A stretch of DNA of 64,000 nucleotides from Acidovorax sp. SUPP3334 (GTDB lineage Bacteria; Pseudomonadota; Gammaproteobacteria; Burkholderiales; Burkholderiaceae_C): contig NZ_BQXQ01000019.1 of NCBI RefSeq assembly GCF_030159055.1, positions 30,190 to 94,189 of the forward strand, given 5' to 3'. Under the pieces are notes generated by a model, which did no database searches, was not told where the DNA came from, and worked only from the letters and a program-made list of their open reading frames with translations. A program made the position numbers and the translations under genes. Shown one piece after another: positions 54,034 through 63,820 of the stretch; within the stretch, counting starts at the first letter, position 1; each line of letters begins with the position of its first letter.

Positions 54034-55353
54034 ATGCCGCAATCCTTCAATGAACAGCTCAGCCGCGAACAGCAAATTGCTGCCCTCGAAAAAGATTGGG
54101 CGCAGAACCCCCGCTGGAAAGGCATCAAACGCGGTTACAGCGCTGCAGATGTGGTCCGGCTTCGCGGCTCTTTCCAGGTAGAGCACACCTTGGCACGGCG
54201 CGGTGCCGAAAAATTATGGAGCCTGGTGAGCAGCGAGCCCTATGTGAACTGCCTTGGGGCGCTCACTGGCGGACAAGCAATGCAGCAGGTAAAGGCCGGT
54301 ATCAAGGCGATCTATCTGTCTGGTTGGCAAGTGGCGGCGGACAACAACGAATATGCGGCCATGTATCCAGACCAATCTCTGTACCCGGTCGATTCTGTGC
54401 CCAAGGTCGTGGAGCGCATCAACAACGCCTTCACCCGCGCCGACGAAATCCAGTGGTCCAAGGGACTGAATCATGGCGATGCGGGTTTTGTGGACTATTA
54501 CGCCCCGATCGTGGCGGATGCTGAAGCAGGCTTTGGCGGCGTGCTGAACGCCTATGAATTGATGAAGGCCATGATCCGCGCAGGCGCGGGAGGCGTTCAC
54601 TTTGAAGACCAGTTGGCCTCGGTGAAAAAGTGCGGCCATATGGGCGGAAAAGTGCTGGTTCCGACTCAGGAAGCGGTGCAAAAACTGGTGGCTGCCCGCA
54701 TGGCGGCTGACGTATATGGCGTCCCCACACTGGTGATCGCCCGCACTGATGCAGAAGCCGCTGACTTGATCACCAGCGACTACGACGCCAATGACAAGCC
54801 ATTTTTGACGGGTGAGCGTACGGCCGAAGGGTTCTACAAGACCAAGAAAGGGTTGGATCAGGCCATCAGCCGGGCCGTTGCTTACGCAGAATATGCTGAC
54901 CTCGTGTGGTGCGAAACGGGCACGCCTGATTTGGAGTTCGCGAAGAAGTTTGCAGATGCCGTGCATGCGAAGCATCCGGGCAAATTGCTGGCCTACAACT
55001 GCTCGCCTTCCTTTAACTGGAAGAAAAATCTGGACGATGCCACCATCGCCAAGTTCCAGCGTGAACTGGGCGCGATGGGTTACAAGTACCAGTTCATCAC
55101 GCTCGCCGGTATCCACAGCATGTGGTTCAACATGTTCGACTTGGCCCAGGACTATGTGAAGCGCGGCATGTCGGCCTATGTCGAAAAGGTGCAAGAACCC
55201 GAGTTTGCAGCCCGTGACTGTGGCTATACCTTCGTGTCCCATCAACAAGAGGTTGGCACGGGGTATTTTGACGATGTGACCACCGTGATCCAAGGGGGCA
55301 AGTCCAGCGTGACGGCACTTACCGGTTCAACGGAAGAAGAGCAATTCCACTGA
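54034..55353 (+). CDS. aceA: Isocitrate lyase
   Basis: The product is 439 residues. It cleaves isocitrate to glyoxylate and succinate in the glyoxylate shunt. Motifs are [34 protein letters not shown] in pieces, [12 protein letters not shown], and the catalytic signature [18 protein letters not shown] with the active-site cysteine in KKCGH. C-terminal landmarks are YNCSPSFNW and [18 protein letters not shown] ribosome binding site precedes the ATG. No malate synthase gene is adjacent. The upstream region is AT-rich with several dyads. Confidence 0.97.
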   Translation: MPQSFNEQLSREQQIAALEKDWAQNPRWKGIKRGYSAADVVRLRGSFQVEHTLARRGAEKLWSLVSSEPYVNCLGALTGGQAMQQVKAGIKAIYLSGWQVAADNNEYAAMYPDQSLYPVDSVPKVVERINNAFTRADEIQWSKGLNHGDAGFVDYYAPIVADAEAGFGGVLNAYELMKAMIRAGAGGVHFEDQLASVKKCGHMGGKVLVPTQEAVQKLVAARMAADVYGVPTLVIARTDAEAADLITSDYDANDKPFLTGERTAEGFYKTKKGLDQAISRAVAYAEYADLVWCETGTPDLEFAKKFADAVHAKHPGKLLAYNCSPSFNWKKNLDDATIAKFQRELGAMGYKYQFITLAGIHSMWFNMFDLAQDYVKRGMSAYVEKVQEPEFAARDCGYTFVSHQQEVGTGYFDDVTTVIQGGKSSVTALTGSTEEEQFH

Positions 55354-55367
55354 CTATTGGGTCGATG

Positions 55368-55402
55368 AAAAGCCCGGTGCCTCACGGCGCCGGGCTTTTT
55401 TA
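55368..55402 (+). terminator. Rho-independent terminator of aceA
   Basis: AAAAGCCCGG-GCC pairs with GGC-CCGGGCTTTT across a TCAC loop with one mismatch, and a run of T residues follows. It is 15 bp beyond the aceA stop. Confidence 0.9.
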
Positions 55403-55546
55403 TTTGGCCGGTTAGAATCCGCCAATCTTCACATCAGCACAAGAGCGAGAAAGGCACATCTGGTTATGACACCGCGAACTACATCGGAGCACTCGATCGG
55501 CCGTTAAGGCTGCATGTTCGCGCCTGCACAGATTGCATTCTTTTTA

Positions 55547-55575
55547 AAAGCGCGGACTTCGTTCCGCGCTTTTTG
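55547..55575 (+). terminator. Intrinsic terminator within the thrS leader (possible attenuator)
   Basis: AAAGCGCGGA and TCCGCGCTTT form a perfect 10-bp stem with a 6-nt loop followed by TT. It ends 42 bp before the thrS ATG, well after the aceA terminator, with about 145 bp of uncoded sequence before it. This layout fits an attenuator or a small leader RNA; no leader peptide rich in threonine codons was recognised. Confidence 0.7.
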
Positions 55576-55616
55576 CTTTGTGGCGCTGCGCTTGCCACGT
55601 TAGACAAGGATTCTCA

Positions 55617-57536
55617 ATGATTCAGATCACGCTTCCCGACAACTCCCAACGCGAATATCCCGGCCCGGTGACCGTGGCAGAGGTGGCTCAGTCCATCGGG
55701 CCCGGCTTGGCCAAGATGACGGTTGCCGGAAAGGTGGATGGACGATTGGTAGATGCCAGCGATTTGATCGACCACGATGCGCGCCTGCAGATCATCACGC
55801 CGCGAGATGAGGAAGGCGTCGAAATCATCCGCCACTCTTGCGCCCACTTGGTCGGACATGCGGTGAAGCAGCTCTATCCGACGGCTCGAATGGTCATTGG
55901 TCCAGTCATCGAAGAAGGGTTTTATTACGACATCGCCTATGAGCGGCCCTTCACTCCTGATGATCTCGCGGCTATTGAGCAGCGCATGAAGGAATTGATT
56001 GCGCAGGACTACGAAGTCGTGAAAAAGATGACGCCCCGGGCCGAAGTGATTGAGGTGTTCAAAGCCCGTGGCGAGGATTACAAACTGCGCCTGGTCGAGG
56101 ACATGCCTGAGGAAAAAGCCATGGGCTTGTACTACCACCAGGAATATGTGGACATGTGCCGCGGTCCCCACGTACCCAACACGCGCTTTTTGAAAGTGTT
56201 CAAGCTCACCCGAGTTTCTGGTGCCTATTGGCGCGGCGATGCGAAGAACGAGCAACTGCAACGCGTCTACGGCACAGCATGGTCGGACAAGAAAGACCTG
56301 GAGTCGTACGTCAAGCGCATCGAGGAGGCCGAGAAACGCGATCATCGCCGTTTGGGCCGGGAATTGGATCTGTTTCACATCGACGAGCACTCGCCCGGAA
56401 CTGTTTTCTGGCATCCCAAGGGCTGGACGATCTGGCAGGGCGTAGAGCAATACATGCGCCAGGTCTATCGCGACAACGGGTATCAAGAAGTGAAGGGTCC
56501 GCAAATCCTTGACAAGCACCTCTGGGAAAAAACCGGTCACTGGGACAAGTACCGAGAAAACATGTTCACGACGGAGAGCGAGAAGCATGACTACGCGCTC
56601 AAGCCCATGAACTGCCCAGGCCATATCTTGATCTTCAATCAAGGCGTCAAGAGCTACCGTGATCTGCCTTTGCGATTCGGAGAATTCGGGCAGTGTCACC
56701 GCAACGAGCCAACGGGTGGCTTGCATGGAATCATGCGCGTGCGTGCCTTCACCCAAGATGATGGCCACATTTTCTGTACGGAGGATCAGATCCAGCAGGA
56801 GTGCATCAACTTCACTTCCTTATTGCAGAAGGTCTACAAGGATTTCGGGTTCACAGACATCATCTACAAGGTCGCGACGCGCCCTGAGAAGCGCATCGGC
56901 TCTGAAGAGAGTTGGGACAAGGCTGAGAACGCACTGATAGAAAGCCTTAAGGCATCCGGTTGCGACTATCAGATCGCCGTAGGCGATGGTGCTTTTTATG
57001 GGCCGAAACTTGAATACACGCTGCGTGATGCCATTGGCCGCCACTGGCAGTGCGGAACCATTCAGGTCGACCCGTCCATGCCAGAGCGTTTGGGGGCCGA
57101 ATATGTGGGTGAGGACGGCGCCCGTCATCGACCTATCATGTTGCACCGTGCGATCGTGGGCAGTCTGGAGCGTTTCATCGGAATCCTGATCGAGCAGCAT
57201 GCCGGTGCGCTGCCGGTATGGCTGGCGCCAGTGCAAGTGAGTGTGCTCAATATCACTGGCGCTCAGGACGATTACTGTCGTGAAATTGCTGCAAAGCTGC
57301 AAAAAGCACTGCCGAATCAAGACCTTAGGGTAGCGCTTGACCTGCGTAACGAAAAGATTACGTATAAAATACGAGAGCATTCGTTGCAAAAGCTGCCTTA
57401 CATCCTTGTCGCCGGCGACAAGGAAAAGGCAGCGGGAACCGTCGCAGTGCGTGCCCGAGGCAATCGGGATCTTGGTGTGATGTCTTTGGAAGCGTTTGTT
57501 GCGCTCATAGAACAAGACATCGCCGCTAAAGCTTGA
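55617..57536 (+). CDS. thrS: Threonyl-tRNA synthetase
   Basis: The product is 639 residues. It has the N-terminal TGS-like domain (about 1-62), the editing domain with [11 protein letters not shown] and [10 protein letters not shown], and the class II core with [30 protein letters not shown] and [18 protein letters not shown]. The anticodon-binding domain closes the protein. The ATG at 55617 (MIQITLPDN) follows AAGGA; an in-frame GTG 39 bp upstream lies in the leader. It heads a translation gene cluster. Confidence 0.98.
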   Translation: MIQITLPDNSQREYPGPVTVAEVAQSIGPGLAKMTVAGKVDGRLVDASDLIDHDARLQIITPRDEEGVEIIRHSCAHLVGHAVKQLYPTARMVIGPVIEEGFYYDIAYERPFTPDDLAAIEQRMKELIAQDYEVVKKMTPRAEVIEVFKARGEDYKLRLVEDMPEEKAMGLYYHQEYVDMCRGPHVPNTRFLKVFKLTRVSGAYWRGDAKNEQLQRVYGTAWSDKKDLESYVKRIEEAEKRDHRRLGRELDLFHIDEHSPGTVFWHPKGWTIWQGVEQYMRQVYRDNGYQEVKGPQILDKHLWEKTGHWDKYRENMFTTESEKHDYALKPMNCPGHILIFNQGVKSYRDLPLRFGEFGQCHRNEPTGGLHGIMRVRAFTQDDGHIFCTEDQIQQECINFTSLLQKVYKDFGFTDIIYKVATRPEKRIGSEESWDKAENALIESLKASGCDYQIAVGDGAFYGPKLEYTLRDAIGRHWQCGTIQVDPSMPERLGAEYVGEDGARHRPIMLHRAIVGSLERFIGILIEQHAGALPVWLAPVQVSVLNITGAQDDYCREIAAKLQKALPNQDLRVALDLRNEKITYKIREHSLQKLPYILVAGDKEKAAGTVAVRARGNRDLGVMSLEAFVALIEQDIAAKA

Positions 57537-57580
57537 TTGGATGACAAACACCTGCTTTAGTCACATGGTCGTACGGAGTC

Positions 57581-57604
57581 AGCTACGCTGTTCGTAGCTT
57601 TTTG
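57581..57604 (+). terminator. Hairpin with T-run between thrS and infC
   Basis: AGCTACG and CGTAGCT form a 7-bp stem with a CTGTT loop followed by TTTTTG. It ends just before the infC ribosome binding site (GAAGGAAG). It could reduce read-through into infC or attenuate it. Confidence 0.6.
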
Positions 57605-57621
57605 ATTGAAGGAAGATAGCC

Positions 57622-58212
57622 ATCGCTACTGAATTTCGTGATCGTCGCCAGCGCGAAGAGCGCAAGCACCGCCTGAACCGTGAAATCATGGCCCCTGAGG
57701 TTCGCCTTTCGGGTCCTGAGAATGAGCCGCTCGGTGTCGTGAGCCTCATGGAAGCCCTCCGCATGGCGGGCGAGCTGGATGTGGACTTGGTGGAGATTGC
57801 TGCCACGGCCAACCCACCTGTGTGCCGCCTGATGGACTATGGCAAGTTCAAGTATCAGGAGCAAAAGCGCGCAGCTGAGGCCAAGGCCAAGCAGACGGTC
57901 ATCGAGATCAAGGAAGTCAAATTCCGTCCTGGCACGGACGATGGCGACTACAACATCAAGATGCGCAATATCCGCCGGTTTCTGGCGGAAGGCGACAAGT
58001 GCAAGATCACGCTGCGTTTCCGGGGGCGGGAAATCACCCACCAGGAATTGGGTTTGGCCTTGCTCAATCGCATTCGAGATGATTTGGGCGACACCATCTT
58101 GATCGAGCAGTTCCCGAAGCTCGAAGGCCGGCAGATGATCATGATGATTGCTCCTGGTAAGAAAAAGCCCGCTGGCAAGCCTGCGGCAGAAGGTGCAACC
58201 TCTCCTGTCTGA
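57622..58212 (+). CDS. infC: Translation initiation factor IF-3, apparent AUC start
   Basis: The product is 196 residues, close to normal IF-3 length. The N-domain has [32 protein letters not shown] and [18 protein letters not shown]. The C-domain has [35 protein letters not shown] and [15 protein letters not shown]. The first ATG in frame (57688) would cut off the beginning of the N-domain. The only codon at the right distance (6 nt) from the ribosome binding site GGAAG is ATC at 57622, giving (M)[20 protein letters not shown] in pieces. A non-AUG start is the known basis of IF-3 autoregulation in E. coli, where it is AUU. Confidence 0.9.
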   Translation: MATEFRDRRQREERKHRLNREIMAPEVRLSGPENEPLGVVSLMEALRMAGELDVDLVEIAATANPPVCRLMDYGKFKYQEQKRAAEAKAKQTVIEIKEVKFRPGTDDGDYNIKMRNIRRFLAEGDKCKITLRFRGREITHQELGLALLNRIRDDLGDTILIEQFPKLEGRQMIMMIAPGKKKPAGKPAAEGATSPV

Positions 58213-58235
58213 GGTTGTTTCGGACGGATTGACTG

Positions 58236-58306
58236 GAGCAGCTTCGAACCTGCTCTGGGCAAGACGCTGCGAAAGCGGCGTCGAACGGCAAACCGAGGTT
58301 TGCCGT
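58236..58306 (+). promoter_or_regulatory. Three consecutive hairpins upstream of rpmI, candidate L20 leader
   Basis: Between infC and rpmI lie three strong stem-loops: GAGCAG/CTGCTC (58236-58255), GACGCTGC-GAAA-GCGGCGTC with a GNRA tetraloop (58263-58282), and ACGGCAAAC/GTTTGCCGT with a 4-nt loop (58285-58306). In gammaproteobacteria, ribosomal protein L20 represses rpmI-rplT by binding structured mRNA in the corresponding position. The hairpins are seen directly; L20 binding is inference. Confidence 0.55.
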
Positions 58307-58384
58307 CAAAAAGTGGCTCGGGGCCAACAAGGTTGCGGATCGGTCTGCAAACGCCTCGCGAGCACAAACAAAAGGAGCATTCAT

Positions 58385-58588
58385 ATGCCCAAAATGAAGA
58401 CCAAGAGCAGCGCGAAGAAGCGTTTCCGCGTTCGTCCAGGTGGCACCGTCAAGCGCGGTCAAGCCTTCAAACGTCACATTTTGACCAAGAAGACCACCAA
58501 GAATAAGCGCCATTTGCGTGGTGCAGTTTCTGTGCATGAGACCAACATGGGCTCCATCGCACAAATGCTGCCCGGTGCTGGCCTTTAA
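58385..58588 (+). CDS. rpmI: Ribosomal protein L35
   Basis: The product is 67 residues with the standard [20 protein letters not shown] start and [16 protein letters not shown]. It is a structural protein of the 50S subunit. The ATG at 58385 follows an AAAAGGAG ribosome binding site. It lies between infC and rplT as in most bacteria. Confidence 0.97.
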   Translation: MPKMKTKSSAKKRFRVRPGGTVKRGQAFKRHILTKKTTKNKRHLRGAVSVHETNMGSIAQMLPGAGL

Positions 58589-58613
58589 TAACTGACGAAC
58601 AAGGAGTACTCAC

Positions 58614-58976
58614 ATGCCTCGCGTCAAACGTGGTGTAACGGCCCGTGCCCGTCACAAGAAAGTTCTCGCCCTTGCAACGGGTTTCCGTGGTCGCCGCGGT
58701 AATGTTTTCCGGATCGCCAAACAGGCGGTAATGAAAGCTGGGCAATATGCCTACCGTGACCGCCGCACCAAGAAGCGCGTGTTCCGCCAACTGTGGATCG
58801 CTCGTATCAACGCCGCCTCGCGCGAATTGGGTCTGACCTACAGCCAATTCACGAACGGCTTGAAAAAGGCTGCCATCGAGATCGACCGCAAAATGCTGGC
58901 CGACCTCGCGGTGCACGACAAGGCTGCTTTTGGCAGCATCGTGGAGCAAGTCAAGGCCAAGCTGGCTGCTGTTTGA
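58614..58976 (+). CDS. rplT: Ribosomal protein L20
   Basis: The product is 120 residues: [57 protein letters not shown]. It is an early 50S assembly protein and, in other bacteria, the translational repressor of its own operon. A GGAG site precedes the ATG. Confidence 0.98.
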   Translation: MPRVKRGVTARARHKKVLALATGFRGRRGNVFRIAKQAVMKAGQYAYRDRRTKKRVFRQLWIARINAASRELGLTYSQFTNGLKKAAIEIDRKMLADLAVHDKAAFGSIVEQVKAKLAAV

Positions 58977-58989
58977 GTTCACGACTTGC

Positions 58990-59060
58990 AGCTATCTTAT
59001 TGATAGCTGCTTGCGCAATAAACGCAAGGGCTAGCGCTTGAAAAGGCACTAGCCCTTGTT
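58990..59060. repeat. Short interspersed repeat, copy D
   Basis: GCTATCTTATTGATAGCTGC is followed by GCGCAATAAACGCAAGGGC, TAGCGCTTG and a second CTAGCCCTTG. It contains several self-complementary parts (AAGGGCTAG with CTAGCCCTT) and occupies most of the rplT-pheS intergenic space. It shares TAGC/GCGCT elements with copies A-C. Confidence 0.65.
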
Positions 59061-59075
59061 TATTTCCAAGAGACG

Positions 59076-60140
59076 ATGAGAGTTGGTATGAACGAGTTGG
59101 ACTCCCTGGTCGAAAGCGCGCGGCAACTGTTTGCGCAAGCCATTACCCCCGCCGATCTGGAAAACGCCAAAGCCCAGTTTTTGGGCAAGTCCGGGCGCGT
59201 GACCGAGCTCATGAAGGGGATGGCTCAGCTATCCGTTGAGGAAAAGAAATCCCGTGGTGCCGCAATCAACTTGGCCAAGCAGGCCATCGAAGCTGCGCTG
59301 AATGCCAGCCGCAAGGCGTTGGCTGACGCAGAGTTGGAGGCACAGCTTCAAGCAGAATCACTGGATGTGAGCTTGCCGGGCCGCCAGCGTGGGCAAGGGG
59401 GGCTGCATCCGGTTTCACTGACCCTTGAGCGCATAGAGAGTATTTTTGGTTCTATGGGATTCGACGTGGCGGAAGGCCCTGAAATTGAATCGGATTGGTT
59501 CAATTTCACAGCATTGAATACGCCAGAGGATCATCCTGCGCGCTCCATGCACGATACGTTCTATGTGGAGGGCGGCACTGAAACCGCTCCCAATCTGCTG
59601 CGCACCCATACGAGTCCCATGCAGATTCGCCATGCCGTTCAGCATGTCAAAAAACACCGGAACCTCATTGATGCGGGACAGGCGATGCCTGAGATTCGGG
59701 TGATCGCGCCAGGGCGTACTTATCGCGTGGACAGCGATGCCACGCATTCACCGATGTTCCATCAGTGTGAGGGGCTCTGGATTGGCGAAAATGTCAGTTT
59801 CAAAGACTTGAAGGTCGTTTTCACCGATTTCTGTCGAACCTTTTTTGAAAGCGAAGATTTGGTCTTGCGCTTTCGGCCCAGTTTTTTTCCGTTCACAGAG
59901 CCTAGCGCCGAGATAGATATTCAGTTCCAGACGGGGCCTCTTGCTGGGCGTTGGCTGGAAGTTGCGGGTTCGGGGCAAGTTCACCCCAATGTGGTGCGCA
60001 ACATGGGACTCGATCCCGAGAAGTACATCGGTTTTGCTTTTGGCATGGGGCCTGACCGGCTGACGATGCTGCGTTATGGCGTCAATGACCTGCGCCTGTT
60101 TTTCGACGGCGACATTCGCTTCCTTTCGCAGTTCCAATAA
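59076..60140 (+). CDS. pheS: Phenylalanyl-tRNA synthetase alpha subunit
   Basis: The product is 354 residues. An N-terminal coiled-coil (about 5-85) is followed by the class II core with [65 protein letters not shown] and the motif 3 region [14 protein letters not shown]. With PheT it forms the alpha2-beta2 enzyme. An in-frame ATG at 59088 (MNELDSLVE) matches the commonly seen N-terminus and is an equally good start. Confidence 0.97.
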   Translation: MRVGMNELDSLVESARQLFAQAITPADLENAKAQFLGKSGRVTELMKGMAQLSVEEKKSRGAAINLAKQAIEAALNASRKALADAELEAQLQAESLDVSLPGRQRGQGGLHPVSLTLERIESIFGSMGFDVAEGPEIESDWFNFTALNTPEDHPARSMHDTFYVEGGTETAPNLLRTHTSPMQIRHAVQHVKKHRNLIDAGQAMPEIRVIAPGRTYRVDSDATHSPMFHQCEGLWIGENVSFKDLKVVFTDFCRTFFESEDLVLRFRPSFFPFTEPSAEIDIQFQTGPLAGRWLEVAGSGQVHPNVVRNMGLDPEKYIGFAFGMGPDRLTMLRYGVNDLRLFFDGDIRFLSQFQ

Positions 60141-60213
60141 ACCGCAAGAGTGCCGCTGGCGGACAGGTTTTGCTCTTCAAACGTCCGCATTCAAGAATCA
60201 TCGAAAACTGAAT

Positions 60214-62658
60214 ATGCAATTTCCAGAATCCTGGTTGCGCGAGTTCTGCAACCCTCCGATTTCGACCACTGAGTTGGCAGAGACGTTGACCATGGCAGGG
60301 CTCGAAGTCGAGGAACTGCAGCCTGTGGCTCCGCCCTTTGCCAAGATCGTGGTGGGCCAAATCAAGGAAGCAGCGCAACACCCGAACGCTGATCGCTTGC
60401 GTGTTTGTCGGGTCGATGTGGGGCAGGGCGACTTGCTCAACATCGTTTGCGGCGCTCCGAATGCACGGGTGGGCATCAAGGTCCCTTGTGCCCTCGTTGG
60501 TGCTGAATTGCCACCCGGTGACGACGGCAAGCCGTTCTTGATCAAGGTGGGTAAGCTGCGTGGTGTAGAGAGCCAGGGCATGCTGTGTTCTGCACGGGAA
60601 CTCAAGCTTTCTGAGGACCATGGCGGCCTTTTGGAGTTGTCTGCCGATGCTCCACTGGGCCAGGATATTCGTGAGCACCTGAAGTTGGACGATACGTTGT
60701 TCACTCTCAAGCTCACCCCAAATCTGGCGCATGCCTTAAGCGTTTATGGCATTGCACGCGAAGTGTCTGCTCTCACAGGAGCACCTTTGAAACCACTTCA
60801 GTTTCCCGCTGTGACGGCGGGTCATTCGGACGTTCTACCGGTCAATATCAGTGCTCCAGATCTTTGTGGGCGCTTCACGGGTCGGATCGTACGCAACGTC
60901 AATACCCAGGCGGTAACTCCGCAGTGGATGCTGGACCGTTTGGCGCGCTGCGGACAACGAGGCGTTTCACCGTTGGTCGATATCTCCAATTACGTAATGT
61001 TCGAGTTGGGTCGCCCGTCTCACATCTTCGATTTGGACAAGATCCATGGCACCCTGAATGTGCGCTGGGCACACGTGGGTGAAGAGCTCAAGCTGTTGAA
61101 TGGCAGCACCGTCACGCTCGATGACACGGTCGGCGTCATTGCTGACGAGCGCCAGGTTGAATCATTGGCGGGCATCATGGGCGGCGATGCGACCGCTGTG
61201 TCAGATGCCACGCGCCATATCTATATCGAAGCTGCTTTTTGGTGGCCGAAGGCGGTTGCGGGCCGCTCGCGCCGGTACAACTTTTCCACCGATGCAGGAC
61301 ATCGTTTTGAGCGCGGTGTGGACCCGAGCCAGACAGCCGAGCATATCGAGCGCATTACCCAATTGGTGATCGATATCTGCGGTACTTCGGAGACGGTTTG
61401 CGGTCCGATGGACGATCAGCGTCCCAACCTGCCCGAGGCCAAGCCTGTCACATTGCGAGTCGCGCGCGCAGCAAAGGTCATCGGAATGCCGTTGACCCAG
61501 CAGCAGTGCTTCGACGCGTTGCATCGTCTGGGCCTGCCTGTGACCTTGGGAGAGGGCACGTTGACGGTACTGCCGCCTTCTTATCGCTTCGATCTGGCCA
61601 TTGAGGAAGATTTGATCGAAGAAGTGGCCCGCATGGTGGGCTACCAGCAGTTGCCGACTACGCCCCCTTTAGCACCCATCACTCCAAAGTTGAGGGCAGA
61701 GGAGCAACGCGGGCCCTTCGCGATCCGGCGAGCATTGGCGGGGTTGGGGTATCGGGAAACCATTAACTTCAGCTTTGTGGAAGAACACTGGGAGCATGAG
61801 CTGGCCGGGAACCCCGAGCCGATCCGCCTGTTGAATCCCATCGCCAGCCAGATGAGCGTCATGCGCTCGTCTCTACTGGGTTCTTTGCTACAAGTTTTGA
61901 AATTCAACCTCGATCGTAAATCCCAGCGCGTCCGGGTTTTCGAATTGGGAAGAGTCTTTATTCGCGACAAGTCCATTGCTGGGTCCGACACCACGGTGGA
62001 GGGTTTTCATCAGCCCATCCGTGTGGCCGGTCTCGCTTACGGTGCTTCGGACATGCTGCAGTGGGCACGCAAGGAACAAGGCGTTGATTTTTTTGACGCC
62101 AAGGGAGACGTCGAAGCCCTGCTGGCGCCGTTCAAGGCCGAGTTTGAGCCTGCGGCACATCCGGCCATGCATCCAGGCCGCTGTGCCCGTGTGTTGTTGG
62201 ATGGGCGTCCTATCGGTTTCGTCGGGGAGCTGCATCCCCGCTGGCGCCAGTCTTGGGAGCTTCCACAGGCCCCTGTCATGTTTGAGCTGGAGCTTGCGGC
62301 AGTCATACGGCGGCCAATGCCTTCTTTCCACCCGGTTGCCAAGCACCAAACAGTGGAGCGGGACTTGGCGGTTGCCGTCGCTGAGCGCGTGACCCATACG
62401 GATGTCATGGATGCAATCAAAGCCGCCGTGCCCGCCACGCGTTTGCGCAACGCGGTGCTGTTCGATGTGTTCCGGCCGAAGCCTTTGCGCGACGGAGAGG
62501 TGGCTGTGGGAGGAGGTCTTTCTATTGGTGAAAAGAGTTTGGCTGTCCGTCTGACGCTTGGCGCTGACGATGCCACGCTGACAGAGGCTGAAATCGACGC
62601 CACGATTCAATCGGTGGTTGAACATCTGTCCCATCGCACTGGTGCGAGATTGCGGTGA
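60214..62658 (+). CDS. pheT: Phenylalanyl-tRNA synthetase beta subunit
   Basis: The product is 814 residues. The N-terminal tRNA-binding domain (about 40-150) has [14 protein letters not shown] and [13 protein letters not shown]. The B3/B4 editing region, B5 domain and the C-terminal anticodon-binding domain (closing with [22 protein letters not shown] sequence) are present. The ATG at 60214 ([11 protein letters not shown]) is the family start. Its stop overlaps the ihfA start (TGATG). Confidence 0.97.
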   Translation: MQFPESWLREFCNPPISTTELAETLTMAGLEVEELQPVAPPFAKIVVGQIKEAAQHPNADRLRVCRVDVGQGDLLNIVCGAPNARVGIKVPCALVGAELPPGDDGKPFLIKVGKLRGVESQGMLCSARELKLSEDHGGLLELSADAPLGQDIREHLKLDDTLFTLKLTPNLAHALSVYGIAREVSALTGAPLKPLQFPAVTAGHSDVLPVNISAPDLCGRFTGRIVRNVNTQAVTPQWMLDRLARCGQRGVSPLVDISNYVMFELGRPSHIFDLDKIHGTLNVRWAHVGEELKLLNGSTVTLDDTVGVIADERQVESLAGIMGGDATAVSDATRHIYIEAAFWWPKAVAGRSRRYNFSTDAGHRFERGVDPSQTAEHIERITQLVIDICGTSETVCGPMDDQRPNLPEAKPVTLRVARAAKVIGMPLTQQQCFDALHRLGLPVTLGEGTLTVLPPSYRFDLAIEEDLIEEVARMVGYQQLPTTPPLAPITPKLRAEEQRGPFAIRRALAGLGYRETINFSFVEEHWEHELAGNPEPIRLLNPIASQMSVMRSSLLGSLLQVLKFNLDRKSQRVRVFELGRVFIRDKSIAGSDTTVEGFHQPIRVAGLAYGASDMLQWARKEQGVDFFDAKGDVEALLAPFKAEFEPAAHPAMHPGRCARVLLDGRPIGFVGELHPRWRQSWELPQAPVMFELELAAVIRRPMPSFHPVAKHQTVERDLAVAVAERVTHTDVMDAIKAAVPATRLRNAVLFDVFRPKPLRDGEVAVGGGLSIGEKSLAVRLTLGADDATLTEAEIDATIQSVVEHLSHRTGARLR

Positions 62659-63014
62659 TGGTTATGTTGAACGGGAGCGCTGACGTGATGGAATTTGCGG
62701 TAGAAGGCCTGGAAACCCCCGCCTTGACCAAGGCCCAGTTGGCGGATCTTCTCTTCGATCACATCGGCTTGAACAAACGCGAATCGAAAGACATGATCGA
62801 TGCTTTTTTCGATCTGATCGCGCAGCGGCTAGTCGATGGTAAGGACGTCAAACTGTCGGGATTCGGGAATTTTCAGATTCGCACGAAAGCCCCACGCCCA
62901 GGACGAAATCCGAGAACTGGAGAGGCCATCCCGATTCAGGCCCGTCGTGTAGTGACCTTCCACGCCAGCAGCAAGCTCAAGGAGCAGATCCAGACGGGTG
63001 GGAGCGTGACTTGA
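62658..63014 (+). CDS. ihfA: Integration host factor alpha subunit
   Basis: The product is 118 residues from the ATG at 62658. The core is the HU/IHF fold: [44 protein letters not shown] and the minor-groove intercalating arm [19 protein letters not shown]. It is about 15-20 residues longer at the N-terminus than E. coli IHF-alpha, so the ATG at 62688 (MEFAVEGLE) is also possible. Coupling to pheT is conserved in proteobacteria. IHF bends DNA and assists sigma54 and recombination systems. Confidence 0.95.
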   Translation: MVMLNGSADVMEFAVEGLETPALTKAQLADLLFDHIGLNKRESKDMIDAFFDLIAQRLVDGKDVKLSGFGNFQIRTKAPRPGRNPRTGEAIPIQARRVVTFHASSKLKEQIQTGGSVT

Positions 63015-63113
63015 AACGCTGTCGCTTTCTCGTCTTTGTTTGAGGGGATGTGGCTGGCGCCTTTGGTCCTGCTGCAGTACGCTTGATCGCTCGATTGTTA
63101 AAAACCGCGTCTC

Positions 63114-63530
63114 ATGGGCACACCGCTTCCTCCCATTCCGGCCAAACGGTATTTCACCATTGGCGAGGTTGCTGCACTGTGCGGCGTTAAACCGCACGTG
63201 CTGAGGTATTGGGAACAAGAGTTCACGCAGCTGCGACCCATGAAGCGACGGGGCAACCGCCGCTATTACCAGCACCATGAAGTGCTCATGATTCGGCGGA
63301 TACGTGATCTGCTGTATGAGCAAGGTTTCACCATCAGTGGCGCACGAAACCGGCTCCAGGAAGCCGAGTTGTCCTCTTCAGAGGCAGACCCAGCCACCTC
63401 GTTGCTGGATGGGGTTGTGGACTCGGGCAAGCTTTTTGCTCCACATTCCTTGCACGCGATCAAGACTTTGGACGCGCAAGTGCTGCGACAGGAATTATTT
63501 GAAATTCGAGCGCTGCTTTCCTTGAAGTGA
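63114..63530 (+). CDS. MerR family transcriptional regulator
   Basis: The product is 138 residues. The winged helix-turn-helix (about 12-80) has RYFTIGEVAALCGVKPHVLRYWEQEF, LRPMKRRGNRRYYQHHEVLMI and RDLLYEQGFTISGARNRL. There is no metal-binding cysteine cluster at the C-terminus, so it is not a metal sensor of the MerR type. This MerR protein downstream of ihfA and upstream of tRNA-Pro is a conserved arrangement in proteobacteria; its targets are unknown. Confidence 0.92.
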   Translation: MGTPLPPIPAKRYFTIGEVAALCGVKPHVLRYWEQEFTQLRPMKRRGNRRYYQHHEVLMIRRIRDLLYEQGFTISGARNRLQEAELSSSEADPATSLLDGVVDSGKLFAPHSLHAIKTLDAQVLRQELFEIRALLSLK

Positions 63531-63559
63531 GTTTTTTCTGCATATAATCCAAGTCTTGT

Positions 63560-63636
63560 CGGCGTGTAGCGCAGCCTGGTAGCGCACTTGCATGGGGTGC
63601 AAGGGGTCGCGAGTTCGAATCCCGCCACGCCGACCA
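63560..63636 (+). tRNA. tRNA-Pro (anticodon GGG)
   Basis: 77 nt with an encoded CCA end. The acceptor stem pairs CGGCGTG with CACGCCG. The anticodon stem CTTGC/GCAAG encloses the loop ATGGGGT with anticodon GGG. The T-loop TTCGAAT is standard; the T stem shows one A-C mismatch (GCGAG against CCCGC). Confidence 0.96.
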
Positions 63637-63651
63637 TTTATTCAAAAATTA

Positions 63652-63685
63652 ACGGACTATCGCTAACGCGGTAGTCCGTTTTTTC
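63652..63685 (+). terminator. Rho-independent terminator of tRNA-Pro
   Basis: ACGGACTA pairs with TAGTCCGT around a 12-nt loop and is followed by six T residues, 15 bp after the tRNA. Confidence 0.9.
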
Positions 63686-63820
63686 TTGGGCATGACCTTA
63701 CTGAGTCGCCCCTGCAAAACCCTGGCAACCCGCATGAACACTGGGTTTTCGCCAGTTCCGCTGGTTGCTTGATCCCCCGAGAATCAACAAATCAGATTTT
63801 GTTTTCTGGGAGTTTTGCAG

